Shown: in pieces, positions 23,436-32,112 of the stretch | How positions within the stretch are numbered: position 1 is the first letter of the stretch | Layout of the letters: every line of letters starts with the position of its first letter | Source: Cytophagaceae bacterium | GTDB lineage: Bacteria > Bacteroidota > Bacteroidia > Flavobacteriales > Flavobacteriaceae | Assembly: GCA_002710685.1 (NCBI GenBank) | Contig: PALD01000041.1 | Location: 1-64,000 of the forward strand | Length of the DNA stretch: 64,000 bases | Direction: 5' to 3' | The notes under the pieces: model-generated | Told to the model about the DNA's origin: nothing | The model's input: only the letters and a program-made list of their open reading frames with translations | The model's database searches: none | Program-made: the position numbers and the translations under genes

Positions 23436-25187
23436 CTATTCTTTAATTTCTAGCGCTTTCATGATTTTATGGAAAATCTCAGTGTTCTCAAAAACACCTG
23501 TGAAATGCTGAGATTGCGGGCCATACGCAAAAATAGGAACCATCGACGCCGTGTGGTCGTTTGATAAAAATCCGGCTTCAACTTCGCCATTTTCAAGACT
23601 TCCTTGCATAATGCCCAGCCCAGAAGTTTCATGGTCTGCAGTGATGATTACCAATGTGTTTTTATTTTTATCAGCCTCCATCAGGGCTGCACGCACGGCT
23701 TGGTCAAAATCAAGCATTTCAGTGACGATACCCTTAATATTATTTGTGTGCCCGTTGCTGTCAATCTTCGCGCCTTCCACCATCAGAAAATATGGTTTTT
23801 CCTGTTTTTCAAGTTCGCCAAGAACCTTTTCAAAAAATTCCGGAAAAATTGCTCCACGCTCAATAGCCGGCAAGAATGCCTCACGCTCCAGATAATCCTT
23901 TGCATTTTTACCATCTACCTTTTGAGGAATCCCCAGCATAGGAATTTTAATGGCCTTAGAAGAAACGTAAAAGTTTATTTGGCTTAAAGCCAAATCTTCT
24001 AAAATCGCATCACTGTTGTCACGCTCTGGCTCATGCGCATAAAATGCAGAAGGCGTCGCTCCCGTGATCTCATCTGTGGTCATAAGGCCGGTAATGTAAC
24101 CCTTTGTACCCAGGATTTCGGTAATGTTCTTTATGGGCTGCCCATCAGCATTTGTGCCTATGGCACGGTTGTTTGTCTTTTCACCGGTCGCCATGGCCGT
24201 AGCTCCCGCAGCAGAATCCGTCACCAAATCATCATATGAAGATGTCTTTATCAACCCAATATTCTGCAACTGCGTTAAGTTCAGCTCACCGCCATTGGCA
24301 ATCATCGCTGATGAAATCTGACTCAAACCATTACCGTCGCCGATAAGCAGAATCACGTTTTTGGGTTGTGCCTTAGGATCATAATCAAACCGTGGTTTGT
24401 AGATCTTGGTCTGTTCAGGATTTTGATACGTGCGTAAATCAAGGGATTTCAAGAATAGGTCGACCTCATCAGGATGGTCTGTATTTACATAATCCACGCC
24501 CATTTTTGCAAATTTGCTCCAGGCGGTTCTGGTATCTGGGGTGCCCCAAAAACGGAAGGGCTTCCCATATTCATGTGCTTTAGCAACCACATCTTTTATC
24601 TTTTGCATGTCAGCCGCGACCGGTCTCCCCAGCCCATTCCAATGAGAAAAGCCCGAAAAACCCTTACTTATCATCGCGACCTTGCTTAAATCTATGGTAT
24701 CAAGGTCATCCAGGCTTTGATGGTCAAACCAGATGTAATCTGGGTACGCACCATATTCTGCAGCCGGTGGACGGTTGCCCGAAATCGCGATTATCAGTTT
24801 GTTGCTTTGGCGAATGCCGGGATAATCTTCTAGCGCTTCGATGATTTTTGACAAGGTCTTTTTTGCATCAGATTTTAAATCTACCAGCAACTGCAATTCT
24901 CTAAACCCTCCTTTTTCAATCAAGTTTTCAATGGGGTCAAAATAGAGATGCTGCAATGTGTTATCTTCCTTAATTTCAGCTTCAGCATGGGTCACATATA
25001 GTTTTCCGTTTTTCAGGTAAACATCTGCCTCAATGGAGTTTGCGCCGTGTATATAAGCCTTCCAGAAAGGGAATTCCTGCTCATAATCATTGTGCGAATG
25101 AAACTTGTAGGTTGATTGTGTCTGCTGCGCTTTCGCCGAAAGGCAAAAAAGAAAAAACAAGGCGCAAAAAAGGTGGATTGTCTTCAT
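23436..25187 (-). CDS. PI-PLC/GDPD-like domain fused to alkaline phosphatase
   Basis: A 583-residue secreted protein from the chosen start (MKTIHLFCALFF), with a signal peptide ending SAKAQ. The open frame extends 15 codons further but that extension would precede the signal peptide. Residues 28-250 resemble PI-PLC/glycerophosphodiesterase barrels: FHSHNDYE (His30, His32), IEADVYL (Glu53, Asp55), VTHAEAE and LVDLKSD. Residues 275-583 are a PhoA-type alkaline phosphatase: LIGDGNG (Asp284), VTDSAAGATA with nucleophile Ser325, TADHETSG and NDHTASMVP. It may split a phosphodiester and then release phosphate from the product. It converges on a secreted metallophosphoesterase gene. A CTTTCGCCGAAAGG repeat lies in the signal-peptide codons. 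Confidence 0.88.
   Translation of the reverse strand: MKTIHLFCALFFLFCLSAKAQQTQSTYKFHSHNDYEQEFPFWKAYIHGANSIEADVYLKNGKLYVTHAEAEIKEDNTLQHLYFDPIENLIEKGGFRELQLLVDLKSDAKKTLSKIIEALEDYPGIRQSNKLIIAISGNRPPAAEYGAYPDYIWFDHQSLDDLDTIDLSKVAMISKGFSGFSHWNGLGRPVAADMQKIKDVVAKAHEYGKPFRFWGTPDTRTAWSKFAKMGVDYVNTDHPDEVDLFLKSLDLRTYQNPEQTKIYKPRFDYDPKAQPKNVILLIGDGNGLSQISSAMIANGGELNLTQLQNIGLIKTSSYDDLVTDSAAGATAMATGEKTNNRAIGTNADGQPIKNITEILGTKGYITGLMTTDEITGATPSAFYAHEPERDNSDAILEDLALSQINFYVSSKAIKIPMLGIPQKVDGKNAKDYLEREAFLPAIERGAIFPEFFEKVLGELEKQEKPYFLMVEGAKIDSNGHTNNIKGIVTEMLDFDQAVRAALMEADKNKNTLVIITADHETSGLGIMQGSLENGEVEAGFLSNDHTASMVPIFAYGPQSQHFTGVFENTEIFHKIMKALEIKE
23978..23994. repeat. 17-mer palindrome inside alkaline phosphatase domain
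   Basis: TTTGGCTTAAAGCCAAA, 8-bp arms; in frame it encodes LALSQ within the phosphatase domain, far from the signal peptide. Confidence 0.8.
25130..25143. repeat. CTTTCGCCGAAAGG repeat in signal-peptide codons
   Basis: Encodes LSAKA at the end of the signal peptide of the phosphatase fusion. The 13-mer CCTTTCGGCGAAA (either strand) also occurs at 43583, 47081 and 49899. Confidence 0.7.
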
Positions 25188-25265
25188 GAATCTCAACGAT
25201 AGTTGACCGTAAAGATAGAAACCCGCACACAAGAAAATATCGGCTTAACGATTATATAATATGCG

Positions 25266-26636
25266 CTACCGCAGCCCCTGAAAATATGTGCGCGCCTCCC
25301 GCATGACCCGTGGTGCCATGATCAATGTAGAGATCATCGTGGGATAGGCCATGATGGCAAAAAACCCGTCAATAAGGTTGATCATGGTGCTCAAGCTGGT
25401 GGTTGCCCCCAGCATGATGCTCACGATAAAGAAGTAGTTGTAAATGTGTTTATGGCTTGCGCCAAAAAGAAATGCGAGACACTTACTACCATAATAACTG
25501 TAACTGAACAGCGAACTCAAGCTGAACACGGCGATGCACAGCAGCAGGATGTATTTACCATACACGGGGAACGAATCTGAAAAGGCTTTTGCCGTAAGGC
25601 TAACACCATTTGCATCACTTGTCTTCCAGACGTCAGTAACCAATATGGCGAGCGCGGTAAGGGTACACACGACAATCGTATCAATAAACGGCCCCAGCAT
25701 GGCCACGAGACCCTCGCGGGTGGGTATTGCGGTTTTTGCCGCGCCATGGGCCATGGGCGCGGTACCTATACCCGCCTCGTTAGAAAATGCGCCGCGTCTT
25801 ACCCCCAGGATTATCAAACCACCCAGAACACCCCCTAGAAATGGCTCTCCAGTGTAGTTGTGAGCTGAAAATGCATTGCTGAAGATCAAACCAAAATACT
25901 CCCCTATCCTATCTACATGCAATATGAGGATACCGGCAACGGCAACAAAATAAATAAGTACCATGGCGGGCACCAGCCTTGCCGCGGTATTGCTGATGCG
26001 CTTTAAACCTCCCAGTATCACGACAGAGGTTATGATAACAAGGATCACCCCTATGGTGACCTTGGCGCCCATGCCATCTTCAATTCCGTTGGGAACCAGC
26101 AGAATATCAGTGATTGCCTGTGTTAATTGATTGACGTTAAAGACCGGCAAGGCACCTACAAGCCCTGCAATGCTAAAAATGACCGCAAGAAACCGCCAGT
26201 TCTTTCCCAGTCCCTGGGTAATAAAATACATGGGGCCACCCTGCAGCCCGCCCTTGCTGTCCTTGCCACGGTACATGATGGCAAGGCTTCCGGTAAAGAA
26301 TTTAGTAGCCATGCCCACCAGTGCACTCACCCACATCCAAAACACGGCACCGGGGCCTCCCACGGCAATGGCCACGGCAACACCGGCAATATTGCCCATT
26401 CCCACGGTTGCTGAAAGTGCAGTTGTCAATGCCTGAAAATGTGAAATCTCACCAGGGTCATCAGGGTCATCATACTTGCCACGCAGCACGCTCACGGCAT
26501 GGCCCAGGTATCTAAAGGGTAGGAAACGGGAGTAGATCATGAGGAAAAATCCGCCGCCTATCAACAGGATCAATAAGGGCAATCCCCACATGGCAGATGC
26601 AAATTTTCCGATGATTTCATCTACTGCATCCAGCAT
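25266..26636 (-). CDS. Sodium:alanine/glycine symporter, AgcS family
   Basis: A 456-residue inner-membrane transporter with about ten hydrophobic helices. Family signatures are seen: GNIAGVAVAIAVGGPGAVFWMW (split helix, about 80-101), GGPMYFI (about 137-143) and NEAGIGTAPMAHGAA (about 282-296). It imports alanine or glycine with sodium. It starts 6 nt after purC, closing the phoH-purC-agcS run. A GGCTTGCGCCAAAA repeat lies at 25454-25467 within the gene. Confidence 0.93.
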   Translation of the reverse strand: MLDAVDEIIGKFASAMWGLPLLILLIGGGFFLMIYSRFLPFRYLGHAVSVLRGKYDDPDDPGEISHFQALTTALSATVGMGNIAGVAVAIAVGGPGAVFWMWVSALVGMATKFFTGSLAIMYRGKDSKGGLQGGPMYFITQGLGKNWRFLAVIFSIAGLVGALPVFNVNQLTQAITDILLVPNGIEDGMGAKVTIGVILVIITSVVILGGLKRISNTAARLVPAMVLIYFVAVAGILILHVDRIGEYFGLIFSNAFSAHNYTGEPFLGGVLGGLIILGVRRGAFSNEAGIGTAPMAHGAAKTAIPTREGLVAMLGPFIDTIVVCTLTALAILVTDVWKTSDANGVSLTAKAFSDSFPVYGKYILLLCIAVFSLSSLFSYSYYGSKCLAFLFGASHKHIYNYFFIVSIMLGATTSLSTMINLIDGFFAIMAYPTMISTLIMAPRVMREARTYFQGLR

Positions 26637-26642
26637 AAAGTA

Positions 26643-27590
26643 TTATGAATTTAAGTACGTGAGCACATTGGACTCTATGCGTTTTTCTATGTTTGTAACA
26701 TCTGCTTTTGCAAAAGCCTCTCCCGTGATGTTCTCGTAAAGTTCAATATACCGTTCAGAAACCGAAGCGATATAACTATCGCTCATCTCTGGCACTTGTT
26801 GTCCTTTTTTGCCCTGAAAACCATTGGTTATCAACCACTGGCGCACAAACTCCTTGCTCAATTGCTTTTGTGGTTCGCCCTTTTTTTGACGTTCTGCATA
26901 ACCATCTGCATAAAAATACCGTGAGCTATCTGGTGTATGGATCTCATCAATCAAGACGATTTTACCCTCGGCGGTCTTCCCAAACTCATATTTTGTATCT
27001 ACCAAAATCAAACCACGTCCTGCCGCGATTTGCGTACCCCGTTCAAAGAGTTTTAAGGTATAGTCTTCAAGCACCTCATAATCTTCTTTTGAGACGATGC
27101 CCCGTTTTAATATATCTTCTTTTGAAATGTCTTCATCATGGTCACCCATCTCGGCCTTTGTTGCCGGTGTGATTATGGGTTCGGGGAACTTGTCATTTTC
27201 AATCATCCCCTCGGCCATGCGCACTCCGCACAGCATCCTCTTGCCAGCTTTATATTCGCGTGCAGCGTGGCCAGAAAGATAACCGCGTATCACCATTTCA
27301 ACTTTGAATGGCTCACATTGCTCTCCCACGGCAACATTGGGGTCTGGGGTTGCTTCCAGCCAGTTAGGAACGATATCCTCAGTTGCCTTCATCATCTTTG
27401 TGGCAATCTGGTTGAGGATCTGCCCCTTGTATGGTATTCCCTTTGGCATGACCACGTCAAAGGCGCTTAGCCTATCTGTGGCAATCATGACCAGCTTATC
27501 ATCAGCAAGGGTGTAAACTTCACGCACCTTGCCCTTGTACACTTTTTTTTGTCCTGGGAAATTGTAATTTGTATCTGTAATGGTATTCAT
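26643..27590 (-). CDS. purC: Phosphoribosylaminoimidazole-succinocarboxamide synthase
   Basis: A 315-residue purine biosynthesis enzyme that joins CAIR and aspartate to SAICAR with ATP. Motifs include [13 protein letters not shown] (about 15-27), TDRLSAFDV (about 38-46), [17 protein letters not shown] (about 96-112), [11 protein letters not shown] (about 196-206) and [11 protein letters not shown] (about 217-227). Length fits the longer eukaryote-like/Bacteroidota SAICAR synthases. The start lies 25 nt after phoH, suggesting one transcript. Confidence 0.95.
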   Translation of the reverse strand: MNTITDTNYNFPGQKKVYKGKVREVYTLADDKLVMIATDRLSAFDVVMPKGIPYKGQILNQIATKMMKATEDIVPNWLEATPDPNVAVGEQCEPFKVEMVIRGYLSGHAAREYKAGKRMLCGVRMAEGMIENDKFPEPIITPATKAEMGDHDEDISKEDILKRGIVSKEDYEVLEDYTLKLFERGTQIAAGRGLILVDTKYEFGKTAEGKIVLIDEIHTPDSSRYFYADGYAERQKKGEPQKQLSKEFVRQWLITNGFQGKKGQQVPEMSDSYIASVSERYIELYENITGEAFAKADVTNIEKRIESNVLTYLNS

Positions 27591-27615
27591 TTGCTATGCT
27601 CTAACCGGGTAGGGA

Positions 27616-28569
27616 TCAATTTCTGTTCTCAATATCCTTATATGCTGCGATAACCTCCTTAACAAGCGGGTGACGTATGACATCCTTATCATCAAGATAA
27701 ATCATGCCCACGCCCTTCACGTCCTTGAGGATGAGGAGGGCCTCTTTTAAACCACTTATGATCCTTCTGGGAAGGTCAATTTGCCCAGGGTCTCCCGTAA
27801 TAAGAAATTTTGCGTTCTTGCCCATACGCGTGAGGAACATCTTCATCTGAGCGTGGGTGGTATTTTGAGCCTCATCCAGGATCACAAAGGCATTGTCAAG
27901 GGTACGCCCCCTCATAAATGCCATGGGCGCTATTTGAATGGTGCCGTTCTCGATGAGCCCTTCAAGCCGCTCATGTGGAATCATATCCCTTAACGCATCA
28001 TATAATGGCTGCATATAGGGGTCTAGTTTTTCCTTGAGGTCCCCTGGAAGAAAGCCCAGGTTTTCACCGGCTTCAACAGCGGGGCGTGTCAAGATGATGC
28101 GCTTAACCTGTTTTTCCTTCAAGGCCTTTACCGCAAGGGCAACACCGGTATAGGTTTTTCCGGTACCTGCAGGACCTATGGCAAAGACCATGTCATTCTT
28201 GTATGCCAGGTCCACGAGTTTGCGCTGGTTTGCCGTTTGTGCCTTTATCAACTTTCCGCCTATGCCATGCACGAGCACTTCGCCACTTCTTGCAGAAGTT
28301 TCATAATCCTCCTTGCTCTCACTGGTGAGCACGCGCTCTATGGAATTTTCATCCAGTTTGTTATATTTAGCAAAATGGTCGAGCAGCATGGTGAGCCGTT
28401 TGTCAAATTCTTCAAGCTCGTCCTCACCTCCGTAAGCCTTGAGGTGATTGCCCCTGGCCACGATTTTAAGTTTGGGAAAGTACTTTTTGATCAGTTCAAT
28501 GTTCGCATTACGTTGACCAAAAAATTCACGTGGGGCGATTTCTGAAAGTTCGATGATAAGTTCGTTCAA
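27616..28569 (-). CDS. phoH: PhoH family ATPase
   Basis: A 317-residue cytoplasmic ATPase. Walker A GPAGTGKT at 132-139 and Walker B FVILDEAQN around 228-236 (Asp232-Glu233) are clear; TRPAVEAGENLGFLPGD and LTGDPGQIDLP are PhoH hallmarks. PhoH-like proteins are predicted RNA-associated ATPases/helicases; function in vivo is poorly defined. First gene of the minus-strand run phoH-purC-agcS, divergent from the SAM hydrolase gene. Confidence 0.93.
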   Translation of the reverse strand: MNELIIELSEIAPREFFGQRNANIELIKKYFPKLKIVARGNHLKAYGGEDELEEFDKRLTMLLDHFAKYNKLDENSIERVLTSESKEDYETSARSGEVLVHGIGGKLIKAQTANQRKLVDLAYKNDMVFAIGPAGTGKTYTGVALAVKALKEKQVKRIILTRPAVEAGENLGFLPGDLKEKLDPYMQPLYDALRDMIPHERLEGLIENGTIQIAPMAFMRGRTLDNAFVILDEAQNTTHAQMKMFLTRMGKNAKFLITGDPGQIDLPRRIISGLKEALLILKDVKGVGMIYLDDKDVIRHPLVKEVIAAYKDIENRN

Positions 28570-28624
28570 AAGCGCATGGATTTATGTATGAGAATAGGGA
28601 TTTATCTTTAGTTTTGTGCTTAAA

Positions 28625-28632
28625 CAAATGTA
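28625..28632 (-). promoter_or_regulatory. -7-like element upstream of phoH
   Basis: TACATTTG on the minus strand fits TAnnTTTG, 56 nt before the phoH start; no matching -33 TTTG seen at the usual spacing. Confidence 0.4.
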
Positions 28633-28681
28633 AATAATTTTAACCGTTATCCCCTTTTAAAAATATCAACAATACCCACGT

Positions 28682-29512
28682 ATGCCCATTATAACCCTTA
28701 CTACTGATTTTGGCCTGAAAGACCATTTTGCAGGCGCGGTCAAGGGTGCTATTTATAGTGAACTAGAATCAGTCAATATTGTTGATATCTCGCATGGCAT
28801 CTCGCCATTTCATATCATGGAGGCTGCCTACATCATTCAAAACGCCTATAAAAATTTCCCGGAAGGGACCATACACATCATAGGCATTGACAGTGAACAG
28901 AACCCCGAGAACCAGCATATTGCCGTTAAACTGGATGGTCATTATTTTATCTGTGCAAACAATGGTATTGTTTCGTTAATAACAAAAAACATACTGCCGG
29001 AAGAAATGGTTGAAATCAATATTCACGACCGCATCACGACAAACTTTACCGTACTTGATGTTTTTGTGAAGGTTGCCTGCCATATCGCCCGGGGCGGGAC
29101 GCTGGGGGTGATAGGAAAGCCCATCAGGGAAATCAAGGAAATCACCGGGATGCACCCCGTGGTCAATAGTGACAAGAAGACTATCATGGGCAACGTCATC
29201 TATGTTGATAACTATGGCAATGTGGTCACTAACATCACCCAGAAATTATTTGATGATGTGGGCAAGGGACGCGATTTTATCATCACGGTGCGCAAGGCGA
29301 CCTTTACCCAGATTTTCAACAGGTATAGTGACGCCATCAATTTTGACATTGAAAAATCAAAACGGGAAGAAGACGGTAAAAAACTTGCGGTGTTCAACTC
29401 TTCTGGATATATAGAACTTGCGATTTACAAAAGCAACCCCACCACGGTGGGCAGTGCTTCCACGCTATTTGGGCTAGATTACCGGGATACCGTTACAATA
29501 AATTTTGAATAG
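28682..29512 (+). CDS. SAM hydrolase (DUF62/SAM hydroxide adenosyltransferase family)
   Basis: A 276-residue cytoplasmic protein opening PIITLTTDFGLKDHFAGAVKG, the defining start of the family that includes SAM hydroxide adenosyltransferases and the chlorinase/fluorinase enzymes. The segments NIVDISHGISPFHI, HIIGIDSEQNP, FICANNGIVSLI and VIYVDNYGNVVTN also match. Most members hydrolyse S-adenosylmethionine to adenosine and methionine; the normal length and absence of a halogenase-type insertion favour hydrolase over halogenase. It precedes gldFG by 61 nt and may be cotranscribed with them. Confidence 0.9.
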   Translation: MPIITLTTDFGLKDHFAGAVKGAIYSELESVNIVDISHGISPFHIMEAAYIIQNAYKNFPEGTIHIIGIDSEQNPENQHIAVKLDGHYFICANNGIVSLITKNILPEEMVEINIHDRITTNFTVLDVFVKVACHIARGGTLGVIGKPIREIKEITGMHPVVNSDKKTIMGNVIYVDNYGNVVTNITQKLFDDVGKGRDFIITVRKATFTQIFNRYSDAINFDIEKSKREEDGKKLAVFNSSGYIELAIYKSNPTTVGSASTLFGLDYRDTVTINFE

Positions 29513-29573
29513 CAGATACGAAAACCATAATTTAAACGCTTTACAACCGCAAGCCTAGAATAGCGATATATAC

Positions 29574-30290
29574 ATGCTGGCCATCTTTAGAAAGGAAATA
29601 AACTCATTTTTTGCCTCCACGACGGGATATCTCGTAATAGGCCTGTTTCTTGTGCTCAATGGTCTTTTTCTCTGGGTTTTTGAGGGAGATTTCAATATCC
29701 TGGATTATGGGTATGCTGATCTTACCCCGTTCTTTCAACTGGTGCCGTGGATTTTTTTGTTCCTTATCCCAGCAGTGACCATGCGCAGCTTTAGTGATGA
29801 AATAAAACAGGGAACCCTGGAAATCCTGCTTACCAAACCCATTACCATTTTTCAACTCGTCATGGGCAAGTTTCTGGGTGCATTTGTACTGATACTCGTG
29901 GCCCTCCTTCCCACCTTGATTTATATATGGGCCATTGCAGCACTGGGCAATCCCGTGGGAAACCTAGATTATGGCATCCTGATAGGCTCATACCTGGGTT
30001 TATTGTTTTTGGCGGCGGCTTACACCTCCATGGGCATCTTCATGTCCAGCCTTACCACAAACCAGATAACGGCCTTCATCATGAGCCTCTCCATTTGCTT
30101 TGTATGGTATTATGGCCTTGATGGCCTGGCTGACCTACTGGCAATGCACTGGCTGGGCAACCTGAGCATGCGTCAGCATTTTGACAGTATTTCGCGCGGG
30201 GTTATTGATACGCGCGACCTTGTATATTTCATTTCGGTGGGGGCATTGTTTTTTTACCTCACCATGCTTCGTACCAAAACAAAAAGATAG
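29574..30290 (+). CDS. gldF: GldF, gliding motility ABC transporter permease
   Basis: A 238-residue inner-membrane protein with about six helices. It begins MLAIFRKEINSFFASTTGYLV and contains FSDEIKQGTLEILLTKPITIFQLVMGKF, typical of ABC-2 permeases and of GldF in Flavobacteriia. It abuts gldG (stop at 30290, next start at 30291). The ATPase partner GldA is not in the window; in this phylum it is commonly encoded elsewhere. Confidence 0.9.
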   Translation: MLAIFRKEINSFFASTTGYLVIGLFLVLNGLFLWVFEGDFNILDYGYADLTPFFQLVPWIFLFLIPAVTMRSFSDEIKQGTLEILLTKPITIFQLVMGKFLGAFVLILVALLPTLIYIWAIAALGNPVGNLDYGILIGSYLGLLFLAAAYTSMGIFMSSLTTNQITAFIMSLSICFVWYYGLDGLADLLAMHWLGNLSMRQHFDSISRGVIDTRDLVYFISVGALFFYLTMLRTKTKR

Positions 30291-31967
30291 ATGAAGCAGT
30301 CCTTAAAAAACATCCTGTTTGTGATTATTGGCCTTATCCTGGTCAATGTTGTCGCAGGGCTTGCATTTACACGGTTTGACCTTACAAAAGACAAAAGATA
30401 TACCCTTTCGCAAACCTCTGAAGATATTTTGGCCCAAGCCAAAAACACAATTTTAATAGATGTTTTTTTGGCCGGTGATTTTCCTGACGAGTTCAACAAG
30501 CTACAGGAGGAGACCAGGCAGCTGCTTGAAGAATATGAAGCGTTGAACCCCAACATCAACTTTAACTTCATCAACCCTGTCACGGCTGGCGAAACCGTGG
30601 AGATTGCAGCCCAACGCTTTGTACAGGGAGGTATGCGGCCAGAGCAGGTGCAGGTACGCGATAACGGCAAGACCACTCAAGAAATCTTTTTTCCATGGGC
30701 CGTGGTGAGCTATGAAGGCAGGAGCATCAAGGTTTCCCTGCTCAAAAAAGCCCTGGGCGCCACACCTGATGAGCTGGTGAGCCGCAGTGTGCAAAACCTG
30801 GAGTATGCCTTTAGTGACGCTTTTTATAAGCTCCTTAACCCCAAAAGTAAGCGTATCGCGGTCTTGAAGGGCAATGGTGAATTACAGGATGGCAACATCG
30901 CAGATTTTTTTGCAACGCTTCGCGAAAGTTATTTTATCGCACCCTTTCCGCTGGACTCAATCGCCCAAAAGCCCAAGGCCACCTTTGAAGCCCTCAACAA
31001 GTTTGACCTCATCGTTGCGGCAAAACCCACAAAACCATTTACCGATGCACAAAAATTTGCACTGGACCAGTACACCATGAACGGCGGCAAGTCTCTATGG
31101 CTCATCGATGAGGTCAACATGGAAACAGACAGCCTCTATAATGAAACGGGGAGCACGCTGGCTTTTCCACGGGAGCTGAACCTGCGGGACATGTTCTTTC
31201 AATATGGCGTGCGCATCAACCCATCGCTGGTAGAGGACCTCTATGCCGCCCCCATCGTGCTGGCCACCGGCGAGGCAAGTGAGAGCCGGTACAGCCAGAT
31301 GCCCTGGTTTTATTACCTGAGCGTCACCAGCCCAGAGAACCACCCCATAAATACAAACATCGACAACCCCGTACGCCTGCGTTACGCAAGCCCCATCGAT
31401 ACCCTTGACAATGGTATTGACAAGACCATCCTGCTAAGGTCATCACAATTGAGCAAGGTGGATGGCGTGCCAAAAATCGTCTCCCTTGAGGAGATAAGCA
31501 CCGATCCAGACCCCAAGGCATTTGCCACGGCACCACAAAACCTGGCCGTGCTGCTCGAAGGTGATTTTACCTCCATGTACAAAGACCGCGTACGCCCAGA
31601 GGAGATGGACGGGCTCCCCTTTCGCGCAAGCGCTATAAAACCCACTAAAATGATCGTGGTGGCTGATGGAGATATCATAAAAAATGACCTGGGCAAGAAT
31701 GGAGAGCCGCTCCAACTGGGCTTTGACCGCTTTACCTATACGCAGTATGGCAACAAGGAGTTCCTGCTCAATGCGGTCAATTACCTGCTTGACGATTCTG
31801 GGCTTATCAACATTCGCAGCAAGGATATTGCACTGCCGGCCCTTGATGCCCAGCGCGCCGTTGAGGAGAGAGGCAAGTGGCAGGCCTTGATGCTGGGGCT
31901 TCCGCTGGTGTTTCTGGCCATTTTTGCGACCGTTTTCATCCTTCTTGCAAAACGCCGTTACCGCTAG
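30291..31967 (+). CDS. gldG: GldG, gliding motility ABC transporter substrate-binding component
   Basis: A 558-residue protein with one N-terminal membrane helix (about 6-28), a long extracytoplasmic region and a C-terminal helix (about 530-552) ending KRRYR. RFDLTKDKRYTLSQTSEDIL near the N terminus is the family hallmark. GldG works with GldF and GldA in type IX secretion/gliding in Flavobacterium johnsoniae (established). Start directly follows the gldF stop. A TTTTGGC-CCAA-GCCAAAA inverted repeat is embedded at 30427-30444. Confidence 0.93.
   Translation: MKQSLKNILFVIIGLILVNVVAGLAFTRFDLTKDKRYTLSQTSEDILAQAKNTILIDVFLAGDFPDEFNKLQEETRQLLEEYEALNPNINFNFINPVTAGETVEIAAQRFVQGGMRPEQVQVRDNGKTTQEIFFPWAVVSYEGRSIKVSLLKKALGATPDELVSRSVQNLEYAFSDAFYKLLNPKSKRIAVLKGNGELQDGNIADFFATLRESYFIAPFPLDSIAQKPKATFEALNKFDLIVAAKPTKPFTDAQKFALDQYTMNGGKSLWLIDEVNMETDSLYNETGSTLAFPRELNLRDMFFQYGVRINPSLVEDLYAAPIVLATGEASESRYSQMPWFYYLSVTSPENHPINTNIDNPVRLRYASPIDTLDNGIDKTILLRSSQLSKVDGVPKIVSLEEISTDPDPKAFATAPQNLAVLLEGDFTSMYKDRVRPEEMDGLPFRASAIKPTKMIVVADGDIIKNDLGKNGEPLQLGFDRFTYTQYGNKEFLLNAVNYLLDDSGLINIRSKDIALPALDAQRAVEERGKWQALMLGLPLVFLAIFATVFILLAKRRYR
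30427..30444. repeat. TTTTGGC-CCAA-GCCAAAA inverted repeat in gldG
   Basis: Arms of 7 nt, loop of 4, in frame encoding LAQAK. Confidence 0.7.
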
Positions 31968-32009
31968 TTTCTGTTAATAAGTTTGTTTCGGCAAAAAAGG
32001 CTATTACGA

Positions 32010-32017
32010 TATATTTG
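32010..32017 (+). promoter_or_regulatory. -7 promoter element of dnaN
   Basis: TATATTTG matches TAnnTTTG. TTTG at 31982 and TTTC at 31986 lie 24 and 20 nt upstream and could serve as a -33 box. A small hairpin ACTGCC-ACG-GGCAGT follows at 32022-32036 in the expected leader. Confidence 0.5.
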
Positions 32018-32112
32018 TAACACTGCCACGGGCAGTAATTTCCTTATTGAAAATAACTAATCAAAGCATAAATTTTTAGCCTTACGGCGAAAGCTTGCAA
32101 AATGCAAACCCT

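Noticed and set aside
28682-29512. Halogenase (fluorinase/chlorinase) instead of SAM hydrolase
   Set aside because: Same family, but no halogenase-type insertion is apparent and such hydrolases are far commoner. Kept as SAM hydrolase.
31968-32112. Replication origin next to dnaN
   Set aside because: dnaA, recF and a cluster of DnaA boxes are not visible; dnaN in this phylum is often away from the origin.
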